From Luteimonas sp. MC1750 (lineage in GTDB: Bacteria > Pseudomonadota > Gammaproteobacteria > Xanthomonadales > Xanthomonadaceae): a stretch of DNA of 64,000 nucleotides. Within the stretch, counting starts at the first letter, position 1; the number at the start of each line of letters is the position of its first letter. Below are positions 39,878 to 49,342 of this stretch, piece after piece. The translations under genes and the position numbers were made by a program. Under the pieces are notes generated by a model. It ran no database searches. It was given only the letters and a program-made list of their open reading frames with translations, and was not told where the DNA came from. Where the stretch lies: the NCBI RefSeq assembly GCF_016615955.1, contig NZ_CP067113.1, positions 1,984,001 through 2,048,000 of the forward strand, in the 5' to 3' direction.

Positions 39878-39985
39878 CTAACCCAGGGAAATGTGGGCTT
39901 CCGGTCGGCGCGCGCGCGAGGTCATGCCCGCCGCCATGTAGGCGGAGGTCAGCAGACCATGGACGGAGGCGCAGGCGTGTTGCAT
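39878..39985 (-). CDS. Candidate 35-residue leader peptide of the arg cluster
   Basis: An ATG at 39985 opens a 35-codon frame ending in TAG, 32 bp before the attenuator-like hairpin. Near its end it encodes TSRARRPEA, three arginines in four residues, one with the CGA codon, which is unlikely to be favoured in a GC-rich genome. A CCGCC/GGCGG stem-loop lies within the frame (39931-39945). Shine-Dalgarno evidence is weak, so this is a proposal based on position and codon content. Confidence 0.35.
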   Translation of the reverse strand: MQHACASVHGLLTSAYMAAGMTSRARRPEAHISLG

Positions 39986-40052
39986 CGCGGCAATCTTCCC
40001 ACGCGGCGCGCGGACCCGCAAGCACGGCCCCCGTCCGTCCATTCCGGCCCGC

Positions 40053-40535
40053 TCAGTCCTGGGCACCGCTCGGCACCACCGGCGTCACCGCCACCTTGAC
40101 CCGGAGGCGGTTGCCGGGATCGGCAGGCAGGCGCGAGCGGTACTTCACGCCGCGCACCACGTAATCGACGTCATAGGCGATCGGCCGCCGGAACTCGCGC
40201 TCCACCGGCACCATCCTGCAGTCCGCGTCGCCCTCGTCCGTGCCGGGCTCGCGGCGGCTCGGCGTCAGCACGTCGCGCCCCGCGCCCACCACGCGCGAGA
40301 GGCCGCGCCGCTCCTCGCCCTCGTCGGGCGACACCATGCTCGACTGCTCGCAGCGCTCGACCATGCCGGTGGCCCGCAGGGTCTGGTACACCGGCTCGGC
40401 GCGCAGCACCTGCGCGTACTCGTAGCGCACGTTCTCGGCCTGGATCACCGTGTGCTGGGCCCACGCAGGCGCCGCCGCCAGCAGCGGGGCCATGAGCAGC
40501 GGCAGCCACCGCTTTGCGGGCAGGAAGGAGTGCAT
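40053..40535 (-). CDS. Secreted hypothetical protein
   Basis: This 160-residue protein has a signal peptide (MHSFLPAKRWLPLLMAPLLAAAPAWAQ). The C-terminal part, YDVDYVVRGVKYRSRLPADPG then NRLRVKVAVTPV (about 116-152), resembles the C-terminal beta segment found after glycine-zipper domains in 17-kDa surface-antigen-like lipoproteins, but no glycine zipper is present. Two cysteines remain in the mature part. Function is unknown, and a periplasmic or outer-membrane location is inferred. It is divergent from cysS. Confidence 0.75.
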   Translation of the reverse strand: MHSFLPAKRWLPLLMAPLLAAAPAWAQHTVIQAENVRYEYAQVLRAEPVYQTLRATGMVERCEQSSMVSPDEGEERRGLSRVVGAGRDVLTPSRREPGTDEGDADCRMVPVEREFRRPIAYDVDYVVRGVKYRSRLPADPGNRLRVKVAVTPVVPSGAQD

Positions 40536-40604
40536 GTCGATGCCGCAGTGTAGGCGGTGGCCGCCGCAGCGGGCTGAATCGTGGCTGTCACGGTCCCCCG
40601 CCGG

Positions 40605-40610
40605 TAGAAT
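40605..40610 (+). promoter_or_regulatory. Candidate -10 element for cysS
   Basis: TAGAAT in the context CCGGTAGAATCGACGG, 27 bp before the cysS ATG. No clear -35 is visible. Confidence 0.4.
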
Positions 40611-40637
40611 CGACGGCCTGCCCAGCGGCCCCAAGGC

Positions 40638-42080
40638 ATGACCCTGAGACTCTTCAACAGCCTCACCCGCCGGGTGGAGGACTTCCAGCCCCGTGATCCC
40701 GCGCGCACGACGATGTATGTCTGTGGCCCCACGGTCTACAACTACGTGCACATCGGCAACGCGCGCGGCCCGGTGGTGTTCGACGTGCTGGCCGGCCTGC
40801 TGCGGCGCCGGTTCGGCACGCTGGCCTACGCCCGCAACATCACCGACGTGGACGACAAGATCAACGCCGCCGCGGCCGAACAGGGCGTGCCGATCTCGAC
40901 GATCACCGACCGCTTCGCCGCCGCCTACCGCGAGGACATGGCCGCGCTCGGCGTGGCCCCGCCGGACATCGAGCCCGAGGCCACCGGCCACATCGCCGAG
41001 ATCATCGCGATGATCGAGCGGCTCATCGACGCCGGCAACGCCTACGCCGCCGAGGGCCATGTGCTGTTCTCGGTCGCGAGCTTCGACGGCTACGGCAAAC
41101 TGTCGCGCCGCGAGCTGGAGGACATGCTGGCCGGCGCGCGGGTCGACGTGGCGCCGTACAAGCGCGATCCGGGCGACTTCGTGCTGTGGAAGCCGTCCAG
41201 CGGCGACCTGCCCGGCTGGGATTCGCCCTGGGGCCGCGGCCGCCCGGGCTGGCACATCGAGTGCTCGGCGATGGCGGCCGCGCACCTCGGCGAGACCATC
41301 GACATCCACGCCGGCGGCGTCGACCTGCAGTTCCCGCACCACGAGAACGAGATCGCGCAGAGCGAATGCGCCCATGGCGGTGCGCCCTTCGCGCGCTTCT
41401 GGCTGCACAACGGCATGCTCAACTTCGGCGGCGCGAAGATGTCGAAGTCGCTGGGCAACATCGAGAAGGTCCACGACCTGGTGCGCCAGCATCCGCCCGA
41501 GGCGCTGCGCCATGCGCTGATGTCGGCCCATTACCGCCAGCCGCTGGACTGGTCCGACGCGCTGGTCGAACAGAGCGTGCGCACCCTGGACCGGCTGTAC
41601 GGCACGCTGCGCGATGCCGACGCGCTGCTGGCACGACACGAGGCCGCCGAGGGCGGAAATGCCCTGGCCGCGGACGTCGCGATCCCGGACGCGATCGAAG
41701 CCGCCCTGTGCGACGACCTCAACACGCCGCAGGCGCTGGCCGAGCTCGCGGCGATCGCCGGCAGCGCGCGCGTGCTGCGCAATGCGCTGGCCAACGGCGA
41801 AGCGTCCGGCGACGGCCCGCTGCTTGCGCTGGCAACGCTGGCAGCCAGCCTTCGCGCGGGCGGCCGCGTCCTCGGGCTGCTGCAGCAGTCGCCGGCCGCC
41901 TGGTTCGGCCGCGGCGCCTCCGGCGACGACGACGCCCGGATCCAGATCCTGGTCGACGAGCGCGCGGCCGCCAAGCAGGCGCGCGACTTCGCCCGCGCCG
42001 ACGCGATCCGCGCCCAGCTGGCCGCGGAGGGGATCCTCCTCGAAGACACGCCCCAGGGCGCGCGCTGGAAGCGGGGCTGA
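40638..42080 (+). CDS. cysS: Cysteinyl-tRNA synthetase
   Basis: This 480-residue class I synthetase has the HIGH-type signature YVHIGNARG (about 36-44) and KMSKS in [11 protein letters not shown]. Zn ligands are a Cys in YVCGPTVYN, a Cys in IECSAM, and the His/Glu of [11 protein letters not shown]. Length is near that of the E. coli enzyme (461). sufE follows 2 bp later and an MFS gene overlaps sufE, making a cysS-sufE-MFS unit that joins cysteine use in translation with sulfur transfer. Confidence 0.97.
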   Translation: MTLRLFNSLTRRVEDFQPRDPARTTMYVCGPTVYNYVHIGNARGPVVFDVLAGLLRRRFGTLAYARNITDVDDKINAAAAEQGVPISTITDRFAAAYREDMAALGVAPPDIEPEATGHIAEIIAMIERLIDAGNAYAAEGHVLFSVASFDGYGKLSRRELEDMLAGARVDVAPYKRDPGDFVLWKPSSGDLPGWDSPWGRGRPGWHIECSAMAAAHLGETIDIHAGGVDLQFPHHENEIAQSECAHGGAPFARFWLHNGMLNFGGAKMSKSLGNIEKVHDLVRQHPPEALRHALMSAHYRQPLDWSDALVEQSVRTLDRLYGTLRDADALLARHEAAEGGNALAADVAIPDAIEAALCDDLNTPQALAELAAIAGSARVLRNALANGEASGDGPLLALATLAASLRAGGRVLGLLQQSPAAWFGRGASGDDDARIQILVDERAAAKQARDFARADAIRAQLAAEGILLEDTPQGARWKRG

Positions 42081-42082
42081 GC

Positions 42083-42523
42083 ATGTCCACATCCCACTTC
42101 CCGCTTGAAAGCAGCGCCGCCGAGGCCCAGGCCGCGATCCGCGACGAGTTCGCGTTCTTCAGCGACTGGTCCGAGCGCTACCAGTACCTGATCGACCTCG
42201 GCCGCAAGCTGCCGGACTTCCCGGACGAGTTCCGCACCGAGGCCCATCGCCTGCACGGCTGCCAGTCCATGGTCTGGATCGTGCCCTCGGGTGACGCCGG
42301 GCGCATGGACTTCGCCGCCGCGAGCGACTCGGCGATCGTCTCCGGCCTGGTCTACCTCGCCCTGCGCGTCTACTCGGGCCGCAGCGCGCGCGAAATCCTC
42401 GCCAACGACCCCTCGTACATCGCCGACATCGGCCTGGCCAAGCATCTTTCACCAACGCGCAGCAACGGCCTCGCGTCGCTCCTGGCCTTCATCCGCGACG
42501 CCGCGCAGCGCGCCCTGGCGTGA
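42083..42523 (+). CDS. sufE: SufE family sulfur acceptor
   Basis: This 146-residue protein accepts persulfide sulfur from a cysteine desulfurase (SufS/CsdA) for Fe-S cluster assembly. The acceptor Cys lies in HGCQSMVW (about residue 54), the family signature, and the C-terminal SNGLASLLAFIRD helix matches. The desulfurase gene is not in this window. The start is 2 bp after cysS, and the end overlaps the GTG of the next gene. Confidence 0.93.
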   Translation: MSTSHFPLESSAAEAQAAIRDEFAFFSDWSERYQYLIDLGRKLPDFPDEFRTEAHRLHGCQSMVWIVPSGDAGRMDFAAASDSAIVSGLVYLALRVYSGRSAREILANDPSYIADIGLAKHLSPTRSNGLASLLAFIRDAAQRALA

Positions 42524-43821
42524 GCACGGCGGGGTCCGGCGGGGACGCGCGGCGGCCGGGCCCGGCCGCCGCGCCGCCGGCACCGGTCGGCGCGGACGAC
42601 AGCCGCATGGCCCCGCTGCGCAACCGCGCGTTCCGCGGCCTGATGGCCTACCGGATCTGCACGATCCTGTCCTACCAGATGGTCGCGGTGACGGTCGGCT
42701 GGCAGGTCTACGAGCTCACCCGCAATCCCTGGATGCTGGGGCTCATCGGCCTGGCCGAACTGGTCCCCTATTTTTGCGTGGCGCCGTTCGCCGGCTACCT
42801 CGTCGACCACCTGCCGCGGCGCCGGCTCGGCATGTACGCCTGCATCGGCCTGGCGTTGACGCCGATCGCGCTCGCGCTGATCGCCTCCGGCGTCCTGGGC
42901 ACGGTGGACGTGGCTTGGATCTATGCCGCGCTGGTGCTGACCGGAGCGGTCCGGGCCTTCCTGGGTCCGGTCTACAACGCGCTGTTCGCGCGCGTGCTGC
43001 CGCGGCCGCAATTCGCGCGCGGAGCCAGCCTGGGCAGCATCGTGTTCCAGTCGGCGATGGTGCTGGGACCGGCCGTCGGCGGGGTGATCGTGGGCGCGGC
43101 GGGCATGTGGGTGTCCTACGCGCTGGCCGCGGGCTTCGCCCTGGCGGCGGCGTTCGCGGTGCGCCGGTTGCAGGTCACCGAGCCCGCGATCACCCTGCAG
43201 GGCGCGCCGATCTTCGCCAGCATCGCCGAAGGCGCGCGCTTCGTGTTCTCGCACCAGCTGCTGCTGGCCGCGCTGGCGCTGGACATGTTCGCGGTGCTGT
43301 TCGGCGGGGCGATTTCGCTGGCCCCGGCCTTCATCCGCGAGATCCTCGACTACGGCCCCGAGGGCCTGGGCATCCTGCGCAGCGCGCCGGCGCTGGGTGC
43401 GGTGGCGATGGGCGTCTGGCTGGCGCGCAGGCCGGCGACGCGTCATGCAGGGCGCATCCTGCTGATTGCCGTGGCGGGCTTCGGACTGTGCATCGTCGGC
43501 TTCGGCCTGTCGACCTCGTTCTGGCTCTCGGCCTTCTTCCTGCTGCTGTCGGGGATGTGCGACGGGGTCTCGGTGGTGCTGCGCTCGACCATCCTGCAGC
43601 TGTCGACGCCCGACGCCATGCGCGGCCGGGTGTCCTCGATCAACGGACTGTTCGTGGGTTCGTCGAACGAGCTTGGCGCGTTCTATGCCGGCTCGATGGC
43701 GCGGCTGCTGGGCCTGGTGCCCGCGGTCGTGCTGGGCGGCTGCGTGACCATGACCGTCGCCGCGGTCACCGCGTGGCGGGCACCGAAGCTGCGGCGGCTG
43801 GACCTGCGCGAGCTGCACTGA
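42520..43821 (+). CDS. MFS transporter, EntS-like (MFS_3)
   Basis: This 433-residue protein has a ~30-residue Pro/Ala-rich N-terminus and 12 helices. [27 protein letters not shown] and the [15 protein letters not shown] block are typical of EntS/MFS_3 exporters. The family includes siderophore and drug exporters, and the substrate here is unknown. The GTG at 42520 overlaps the sufE stop (GTGA), so it is translationally coupled. Confidence 0.88.
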   Translation: MSTAGSGGDARRPGPAAAPPAPVGADDSRMAPLRNRAFRGLMAYRICTILSYQMVAVTVGWQVYELTRNPWMLGLIGLAELVPYFCVAPFAGYLVDHLPRRRLGMYACIGLALTPIALALIASGVLGTVDVAWIYAALVLTGAVRAFLGPVYNALFARVLPRPQFARGASLGSIVFQSAMVLGPAVGGVIVGAAGMWVSYALAAGFALAAAFAVRRLQVTEPAITLQGAPIFASIAEGARFVFSHQLLLAALALDMFAVLFGGAISLAPAFIREILDYGPEGLGILRSAPALGAVAMGVWLARRPATRHAGRILLIAVAGFGLCIVGFGLSTSFWLSAFFLLLSGMCDGVSVVLRSTILQLSTPDAMRGRVSSINGLFVGSSNELGAFYAGSMARLLGLVPAVVLGGCVTMTVAAVTAWRAPKLRRLDLRELH

Positions 43822-43939
43822 GGGCGGAACGCTGGGCCGCTATGGCGCAACACAGCGTCCGCGCCTGCGCCCATGGTCGCGTACACCCGGGCGCGGCGCC
43901 CGCCGTATGCTCGAATCCCCCTCGCCGCCCCGCCCCGCC

Positions 43940-45628
43940 ATGGCCACCCTGCACACGCCCACCCCCAGCCACGTCAGGGGAGACACCTCGCAACCGCTGC
44001 TGCACGAGACCGTCGGCGCGATGCTCGCCCGCATCGCCGCCACCTGGCCCGACCGCGACGCGCTGGTGGTGCCGCCGCAGGGCGTGCGCTGGTCCTGGCG
44101 CGAGTTCGACGCACGCGTGAGCCGGCTTGCGGCCGGCCTGCTGGCGCTGGGCCTGGCGCGCGGCGAGCGCATCGGCATCTGGTCGCTCAACCGCGTGGAG
44201 TGGGTGCTGCTGCAGTTCGCCAGCGCGCGCGCCGGCCTGGCGCTGGTCAACATCAATCCCGCCTACCGCACGCACGAGCTCGAGTACGCACTGACCCAGG
44301 TCGGCTGCCGGGCGCTGGTGCTGCCGCCGGCGTTCAAGTCCTCGGACTACCTCGGCATGCTGCGCGAGCTGGCGCCCGAGCTGGACGCGTCCGCGCCCGG
44401 ACAGCTGCAGGCCGCGCGACTGCCCGAGCTGCGCCACGTGCTGCTGATCGGGGACGAGGGCGACGCGGCCGGCGCCTGGCGCTTCGATGCGATCGCCGCC
44501 TGCGGCGATGCGGCCGCGCACGCGCGCGTCGCGGCGCTGCAGGACGCGCTCGATCCCCACGATCCGGTCAATATCCAGTTCACCTCGGGCACCACCGGCG
44601 CGCCCAAGGGCGCCACGCTCACCCACCACAACATCGTCAACAACGGCTTCTTCATCGGTGAGCGCATGCGCCTGACCGAGCACGACCGGCTGTGCATCCC
44701 GGTGCCCTTCTACCATTGCTTCGGCATGGTGCTGGGCAACCTCGCCTGCGTGACGCATGGCAGCTGCATGGTGCATCCGGCCGAGGGCTTCGACGCCATC
44801 GCGACCCTCCGGGCGGTCGAGGACGAGCGCTGCACCGGCCTGCACGGCGTGCCGACCATGTTCATCGCGATGCTCGACCATCCGCGCTTCGCGGACTTCG
44901 ACCTGTCCAGCCTGCGCACCGGGATCATGGCCGGATCGAACTGCCCGGTCGAACTGATGCGCCGGGTCATGGAGCGGATGCACATGTCCGAGGTGACGAT
45001 CTGCTACGGCATGACCGAGACCAGCCCGGTGAGCTTCCAGACCACGGTGGACGACCCCGTCGAGCGGCGCCTCGACTCGGTCGGCCGCATCCATCCGCAC
45101 GTCGAGGTGCGGATCGCCGACGAGGACGGCAACACCGTGCCCCACGGCACCATCGGCGAGCTGCACACCCGCGGCTATTCGGTGATGCAGGGCTACTGGG
45201 GCGACGCCGCGCGCACCGCCGGGGCGATCGACGCCGAGGGCTGGATGCACACCGGCGACCTGGCCACGATCGACGACGACGGCTGGTGCCGCATCGTCGG
45301 CCGACTGAAAGACATGCTGATCCGCGGCGGCGAGAACATCTATCCGCGCGAGATCGAGGAATTCCTGCACACGCATCCCGACGTCGTCGACGTGCAGGTG
45401 TTCGGCGTGCCCGACCCGAAGTTCGGCGAGGAGGTCTGCGCCTGGATCCGCGTGGTCGAGGGCGCCACGCCCGACGCCGACGGTATCCGCGACTTCTGCC
45501 GCGGCCGCATCGCCCACTACAAGATCCCCCGCTACGTGGAATTCGTCTGCGGCTATCCGATGACGGTCTCCGGCAAGGTCCAGAAACACCTGATGGCGGC
45601 GGAGATGGCGAAGCGCCTGGGCGGCTGA
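43940..45628 (+). CDS. AMP-binding acyl-CoA synthetase (ACSF2-like)
   Basis: The ATG at 43940 gives 562 residues (an earlier in-frame start at 43907 is possible). The ATP/AMP signature is [16 protein letters not shown] (about residues 217-232), followed by [11 protein letters not shown], the [12 protein letters not shown] motif, and the C-terminal [17 protein letters not shown] and SGKVQKH with the catalytic Lys. The sequence is closest in style to medium-chain/ACSF2-type synthetases and activates a carboxylic acid to its CoA ester. Chain length cannot be inferred. It is monocistronic and followed by a long repeat-rich gap. Confidence 0.92.
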   Translation: MATLHTPTPSHVRGDTSQPLLHETVGAMLARIAATWPDRDALVVPPQGVRWSWREFDARVSRLAAGLLALGLARGERIGIWSLNRVEWVLLQFASARAGLALVNINPAYRTHELEYALTQVGCRALVLPPAFKSSDYLGMLRELAPELDASAPGQLQAARLPELRHVLLIGDEGDAAGAWRFDAIAACGDAAAHARVAALQDALDPHDPVNIQFTSGTTGAPKGATLTHHNIVNNGFFIGERMRLTEHDRLCIPVPFYHCFGMVLGNLACVTHGSCMVHPAEGFDAIATLRAVEDERCTGLHGVPTMFIAMLDHPRFADFDLSSLRTGIMAGSNCPVELMRRVMERMHMSEVTICYGMTETSPVSFQTTVDDPVERRLDSVGRIHPHVEVRIADEDGNTVPHGTIGELHTRGYSVMQGYWGDAARTAGAIDAEGWMHTGDLATIDDDGWCRIVGRLKDMLIRGGENIYPREIEEFLHTHPDVVDVQVFGVPDPKFGEEVCAWIRVVEGATPDADGIRDFCRGRIAHYKIPRYVEFVCGYPMTVSGKVQKHLMAAEMAKRLGG

Positions 45629-45690
45629 TCCTGCGCTGGAAGCAGGAAAGGGCTTTCGCATTTTGGGGAAAGACGCTGGTGGGGCTCTCG

Positions 45691-45796
45691 CGGCGCTTCG
45701 ATGCATGGCCTGCTGACGCTCATGTCCCCCGATGCCGGCCCGAAGGGCCGGCATCTCCTCCTTGACTTCCCGTCAGCAGGCCACGCGCCGCAGCGG
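45691..45796 (-). repeat. Structured repeat, copy A (conserved flanks around variable hairpin)
   Basis: In minus orientation the element reads GGCCTGCTGACGGGAAGTCA, AGGAGGA, a perfect 11-bp hairpin (GATGCCGGCCC/GGGCCGGCATC), GGGGGACATGAGCG, then CAGCAGGCC and a short CGAAGCGCC tail. The outer GGCCTGCTG/CAGCAGGCC arms also pair. The 782-bp gap 45629-46410 holds copies A, A' and B, a hexanucleotide array and a terminator, and no credible gene. Confidence 0.85.
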
Positions 45797-45890
45797 TGCG
45801 AGGCCGTCGGCGCGCCGCCGGAAAGCAAGGGCCACGCGCGGCGGTGCCCTGGCGCGTCGCACGGCCCAGGCAGCCGACACCCTTCCCGAC

Positions 45891-45970
45891 TGCGGTGCCA
45901 TGTCTGCTGTCGCTCATGCTCCCGTCTCCGGCTTGCGGGCGGACCCTCCACCTTGGCTTCCCGTCACCGC
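45891..45970 (-). repeat. Structured repeat, degenerate copy A'
   Basis: A decayed copy in the same orientation as copy A. GCTCATG...CCCGTCTCC, then GGCTTGCGGGCGGA and CTCCACCTTGGCTTCCCGTC align with the family, but the central stem is broken. Confidence 0.55.
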
Positions 45971-46060
45971 GGTCCGGATCGGGTTCGGCCCCTTGAAGCA
46001 GGACGCAAGGCCGGTCCCCGCGCCGGCGCCGCTCGTGCTCTTCGTGGTTGTGCTCGTGCT

Positions 46061-46157
<97 letters not shown>

Positions 46158-46210
46158 GTTTCTGCTTCTGCTCCGCTCCTGCTCTTACTCCGGTCGCCCG
46201 CGGCCTGCAC

Positions 46211-46312
46211 CGCTTTGGCGCGTGGCCTGCTGACGGGAAGTCAAGGAGGAGGCGCCGGCCCCTTGGGCCGGGGCCGGGGGACATGAGCGGCAGCAGGCCA
46301 TGCGTCAAAGCG
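46211..46312 (+). repeat. Structured repeat, copy B
   Basis: The element is in plus orientation: GGCCTGCTGACGGGAAGTCA, AGGAGGA, hairpin GGCGCCGGCCC/GGGCCGGGGCC (one mismatch), GGGGGACATGAGCGGCAGCA, GGCCATGCG. It faces copy A as an inverted partner. Confidence 0.88.
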
Positions 46313-46355
46313 CCGCGGCGCGCCACCACGGCGCCTCCCTCACGTGGAAGCAGAA

Positions 46356-46388
46356 GCAAAAAAAAGCCCGGCGATGCCGGGCTTTCTG
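46356..46388 (-). terminator. Rho-independent terminator of dksA
   Basis: On the minus strand the stem AGCCCGGC/GCCGGGCT with an ATC loop is followed by eight T. It begins about 25 bp after the dksA stop. Confidence 0.92.
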
Positions 46389-46410
46389 CTGACGCGGTGC
46401 GGATCGAGGC

Positions 46411-47454
46411 TCAGTCGCCGATCTGCTTCTGCAGGTGCTCCCAGCGCTCCTGCTCGTCGATGGTGCGCTCGGCGGTGAGGCGGGCCTCGAGGCGGTCCAG
46501 GCCGATCTCTTCGCCGGAATCGACGCTGAAACCGTATTCGCCCGAGTCGACGCGCTTCAGCGTGCTGTCGATCTTGCCGATCAGCTTGCGGTAGCGGTCA
46601 CGGGTGCGCAGCTCGAGCGAGTTCTCGGTCTCGCGGGTGGCGCGCTCGGCGTCGTCGCCGACGTCGCGCACTTCGTCCTTGAGGTTCTCGATGGTCTGCT
46701 TCGATTCCTCGACCAGGTCCGCGCGCCAGTCCATCAGGCGCTGGCGGAAGTACTCGAGCTGCAGCGGGCTCATGTACTCCTCGTCGGCGCCGGGCTTGTA
46801 GCCCTCGGGCGGGATCGGACGGCCGGTGGCTTCGTCGGTCTTGTAGGCAACGACCTTGTAGCGCGGCTTGGGTGCCGGCGCCTGCGGCTGGCGCGTGGTC
46901 ACGGCCTTGGCCACCTTGGCGCCGCGGCGCGCGGGCGCCTGGCGGGGAGCGGGAGCCGCCACCGGGGCGACCTTGGTCGAGGGCTTGGCGGTGGCCTTGC
47001 GCGCGGCGGCGGGAGCCTTGGCCGGCGCCGCGGCGGGCGCGGCCTTGGCGACCGCCTTCTTCATCGGCGCCGCCGGCACGGCCCTGGCGGCCGGCTTGGC
47101 CGCCGGCCTGGGCGCAGGTGCCTTCGCCGCGGCGGACTTCTTCGCCACCGGGGACGGGCTGGCCGGCGCCTTCTTCGCGGGCGCGGCCTTCTTCGCAGCG
47201 GTCTTCACGGGCGTCTTCTTCACCGCCGGCTTGGCCTGGGCCGCCTTCTTCGCGACCGGGCCCGCGGCGGCCTTCTTCGCGGGAGCCTTGGCCGGCGCCT
47301 TGGCCACGGCCTGCTTCGCAGGGGCCTGCTTCGCGACGGCCTTCCTGGCGACGGCCTTCTTGACCGCGGCCTTGGCCGGGGCGGCCTTCGTGGCCTTCTT
47401 CGCTGCGGGCTTGGCGGCCTTGGCGGCCTTCTTGACGGTCTTCTTCACTGCCAC
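46411..47454 (-). CDS. dksA: Cysteine-free DksA-family protein with long Lys/Ala/Pro-rich N-terminal tail
   Basis: A GTG at 47454 preceded by AGAAGGA gives 347 residues. Residues 1-197 are almost entirely Ala, Lys and Pro in AAKK/PAKK-type repeats, like histone H1-like tails. Residues 198-347 are a DksA domain: a coiled coil (about 228-305) with an acidic tip near DVGDDAERATRE, then the globular zinc-finger region. All four zinc cysteines are absent: the YCESCG position reads YGFSVDSG and the CIDC position reads TIDEQ. DksA binds the RNA polymerase secondary channel and acts with ppGpp. Cys-less forms (for example Pseudomonas DksA2) function without zinc. The tail may bind nucleic acid (inference). 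Confidence 0.9.
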   Translation of the reverse strand: MAVKKTVKKAAKAAKPAAKKATKAAPAKAAVKKAVARKAVAKQAPAKQAVAKAPAKAPAKKAAAGPVAKKAAQAKPAVKKTPVKTAAKKAAPAKKAPASPSPVAKKSAAAKAPAPRPAAKPAARAVPAAPMKKAVAKAAPAAAPAKAPAAARKATAKPSTKVAPVAAPAPRQAPARRGAKVAKAVTTRQPQAPAPKPRYKVVAYKTDEATGRPIPPEGYKPGADEEYMSPLQLEYFRQRLMDWRADLVEESKQTIENLKDEVRDVGDDAERATRETENSLELRTRDRYRKLIGKIDSTLKRVDSGEYGFSVDSGEEIGLDRLEARLTAERTIDEQERWEHLQKQIGD

Positions 47455-47651
47455 GTTCGGCGATCCTTCTGGGACGAGTGGGCGCCGGCCCGCTGGTTGG
47501 CGGCCGGCCGCCGGCCTTGCAGCGGGAGCGGGGCATTCACCGACGTGGCCGCATTGCGGCGACGATTGACGTGTCCGGCCACCGGGAGCGCCCCGGGGGG
47601 CGCGCAAGTGGCCGGCGCCACACTCCCGACGCTTGGACGGGAAAGCGGGCT

Positions 47652-47680
47652 GTTATACCCTGCCCCGGCTGCAGCGGCAA
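47652..47680 (-). promoter_or_regulatory. dksA promoter
   Basis: On the minus strand TTGCCG (47680-47675), a 17-bp spacer and TATAAC (47657-47652) form a good sigma-70 promoter. The implied 5' untranslated leader is about 190 bases before the GTG at 47454, long enough to host regulation. Confidence 0.65.
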
Positions 47681-47719
47681 CCGCGGCGCGCCGCACACCC
47701 GACCTTTTGCCGACGCATC

Positions 47720-47956
47720 TTGATCGATCGCCTGCTCATCGCCCTGCTCCGCGGCTACAAGCGCTGGCTCAGCCCGCTGCTCGGCCCACGCTGCCGGTTC
47801 GTCCCCAGCTGCTCGGAATACGCCATGCAGGCGATCTCGCTGCACGGCGCCCTGCGCGGCAGCTGGCTGGCCGTGAAGCGCGTCGGGCGCTGCCATCCCC
47901 TCCATCCGGGCGGCTTCGATCCCCCGCCGCCCCGCGACCACGGACCCCCACGATGA
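47720..47956 (+). CDS. yidD: Membrane protein insertion efficiency factor YidD
   Basis: A TTG start at 47720 gives 78 residues with the YidD signature: [20 protein letters not shown], then [16 protein letters not shown] with both cysteines, and [13 protein letters not shown]. YidD helps YidC insert inner-membrane proteins. In many bacteria it sits between rnpA and yidC, but here it is directly upstream of dihydroorotase with an ATGA overlap. The start choice rests on family length, since the ribosome-binding site is weak. Confidence 0.9.
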   Translation: MIDRLLIALLRGYKRWLSPLLGPRCRFVPSCSEYAMQAISLHGALRGSWLAVKRVGRCHPLHPGGFDPPPPRDHGPPR

Positions 47957-49299
47957 CCGACACCCTCATCCTCAACGCGCGCCTGGTGAACGAGGGCCGC
48001 GAGTTCGACGCCGACCTGCGCATGCGCGGCGGCCGCATCGAGGCCATCGGCAGCCTTGCGCCGCGTGCGGGCGAGACGGTGGTCGACGCCGACGGCCGCC
48101 GCCTGCTGCCGGGGATGATCGACGACCAGGTGCACTTCCGCGAACCAGGCATGGAATACAAGGCCGACATGGCGACGGAATCCGCCGCGGCCGTGGCCGG
48201 CGGCCTGACCAGCTTCATGGACATGCCCAACACCAGCCCGCCCACGCTCGACGCCGCGGCGCTGGAGGACAAGTACGCGCGCGCCGCCGGCCGCGCGCGC
48301 GCCAACCACGGCTTCTACATGGGCGCCAGCAACGACAACCTCGCCGCCGTGCGTGCCATCGATCCGCGCGCGACCCCGGGGCTGAAGGTGTTCATGGGCG
48401 CGTCCACCGGCAACATGCTGGTCGACGATCCGCAGACGCTCGACGCGATCTTCCGCGAGACGCCGGTGCCGATCATCACCCACTGCGAAGACACACCGAT
48501 GATCGACGCGGCGCTGTCGGCGGCGCGCGCGAAATACGGCGAGGACATCCCCGCGGAGCTGCACCCCGACATCCGCTCGCGCGAGGCCTGCATCAAGTCC
48601 ACCCGCCTGGCGCTGGAGCTGGCGCGCCGCCACGACACCCGCCTGCACGTGCTGCACATCTCGACCGCCGACGAGCTGGCGCTGTTCGAGGCCGGCCCGC
48701 TGGTCGATGCCGACGGCCGGCTGCGCAAGCGGATCACCGCCGAGACCTGCATCCACTTCCTGCGCTTCGACCGCGCCGACTACGCGCGCCTGGGCCACCA
48801 GATCAAGTGCAACCCGGCGATCAAGGAGGCGAGCGACCGCGCCGCCCTGCTGCGCGCGCTCGCCGACGACGTCATCGACGTGCTGGCGACCGACCACGCC
48901 CCGCACACCTGGGAGGAGAAGCAGGCGCCGTACGCGCGCGCGCCCAGCGGCCTGCCCCTGGTGCAGTACGCCCTGGTGGCGGCGCTGGAGTGCGTGCACG
49001 AAGGCCACTTCGACGCCGCGCGCGTGGTGCAGAAGTTCGCCCACGCGCCGGCGCAGCTGTTCGACGTGAAGGAGCGCGGCTTCCTGCGCGAAGGCTACTG
49101 GGCCGACCTGGTGCTGGTGGAGGACACCCCGTTCACGGTGAGGCGCGCCGACGTGCTGTCGAAGTGTGGCTGGTCGCCGTTCGAAGGCACGACCTTCCGC
49201 TCGCGGATCGCGTCCACCTGGGTCAACGGCGCGCTGGCCTGGGATGGCGCGCGGATCACCGGCGACGCGGCAGGGCGCCGCCTGGAGTTCGCGCGATGA
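47953..49299 (+). CDS. pyrC: Dihydroorotase (class I type)
   Basis: This 448-residue amidohydrolase cyclises N-carbamoyl-aspartate in pyrimidine synthesis. It shows the [10 protein letters not shown] motif (the first His-x-His is Gln-Val-His here, about residues 57-59), MPNTSPPT, the THCED and VLHIST metal/His ligands, IKCNPAIKE and ATDHAPHT with the catalytic Asp. The DQVHFRE form is the usual one of a bacterial dihydroorotase subgroup annotated as active. The ATG overlaps the yidD stop. Confidence 0.92.
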   Translation: MTDTLILNARLVNEGREFDADLRMRGGRIEAIGSLAPRAGETVVDADGRRLLPGMIDDQVHFREPGMEYKADMATESAAAVAGGLTSFMDMPNTSPPTLDAAALEDKYARAAGRARANHGFYMGASNDNLAAVRAIDPRATPGLKVFMGASTGNMLVDDPQTLDAIFRETPVPIITHCEDTPMIDAALSAARAKYGEDIPAELHPDIRSREACIKSTRLALELARRHDTRLHVLHISTADELALFEAGPLVDADGRLRKRITAETCIHFLRFDRADYARLGHQIKCNPAIKEASDRAALLRALADDVIDVLATDHAPHTWEEKQAPYARAPSGLPLVQYALVAALECVHEGHFDAARVVQKFAHAPAQLFDVKERGFLREGYWADLVLVEDTPFTVRRADVLSKCGWSPFEGTTFRSRIASTWVNGALAWDGARITGDAAGRRLEFAR

Positions 49300-49342
49300 G
49301 GCGCTGCGCGAACGGCGTGGTTCCGGCACCGGACTACGCACG

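Noticed and set aside
40536..42092. Long N-terminal extension of the secreted protein across cysS
   Set aside because: It would be antisense to cysS, while a signal peptide and ATG at 40535 give a sensible start.
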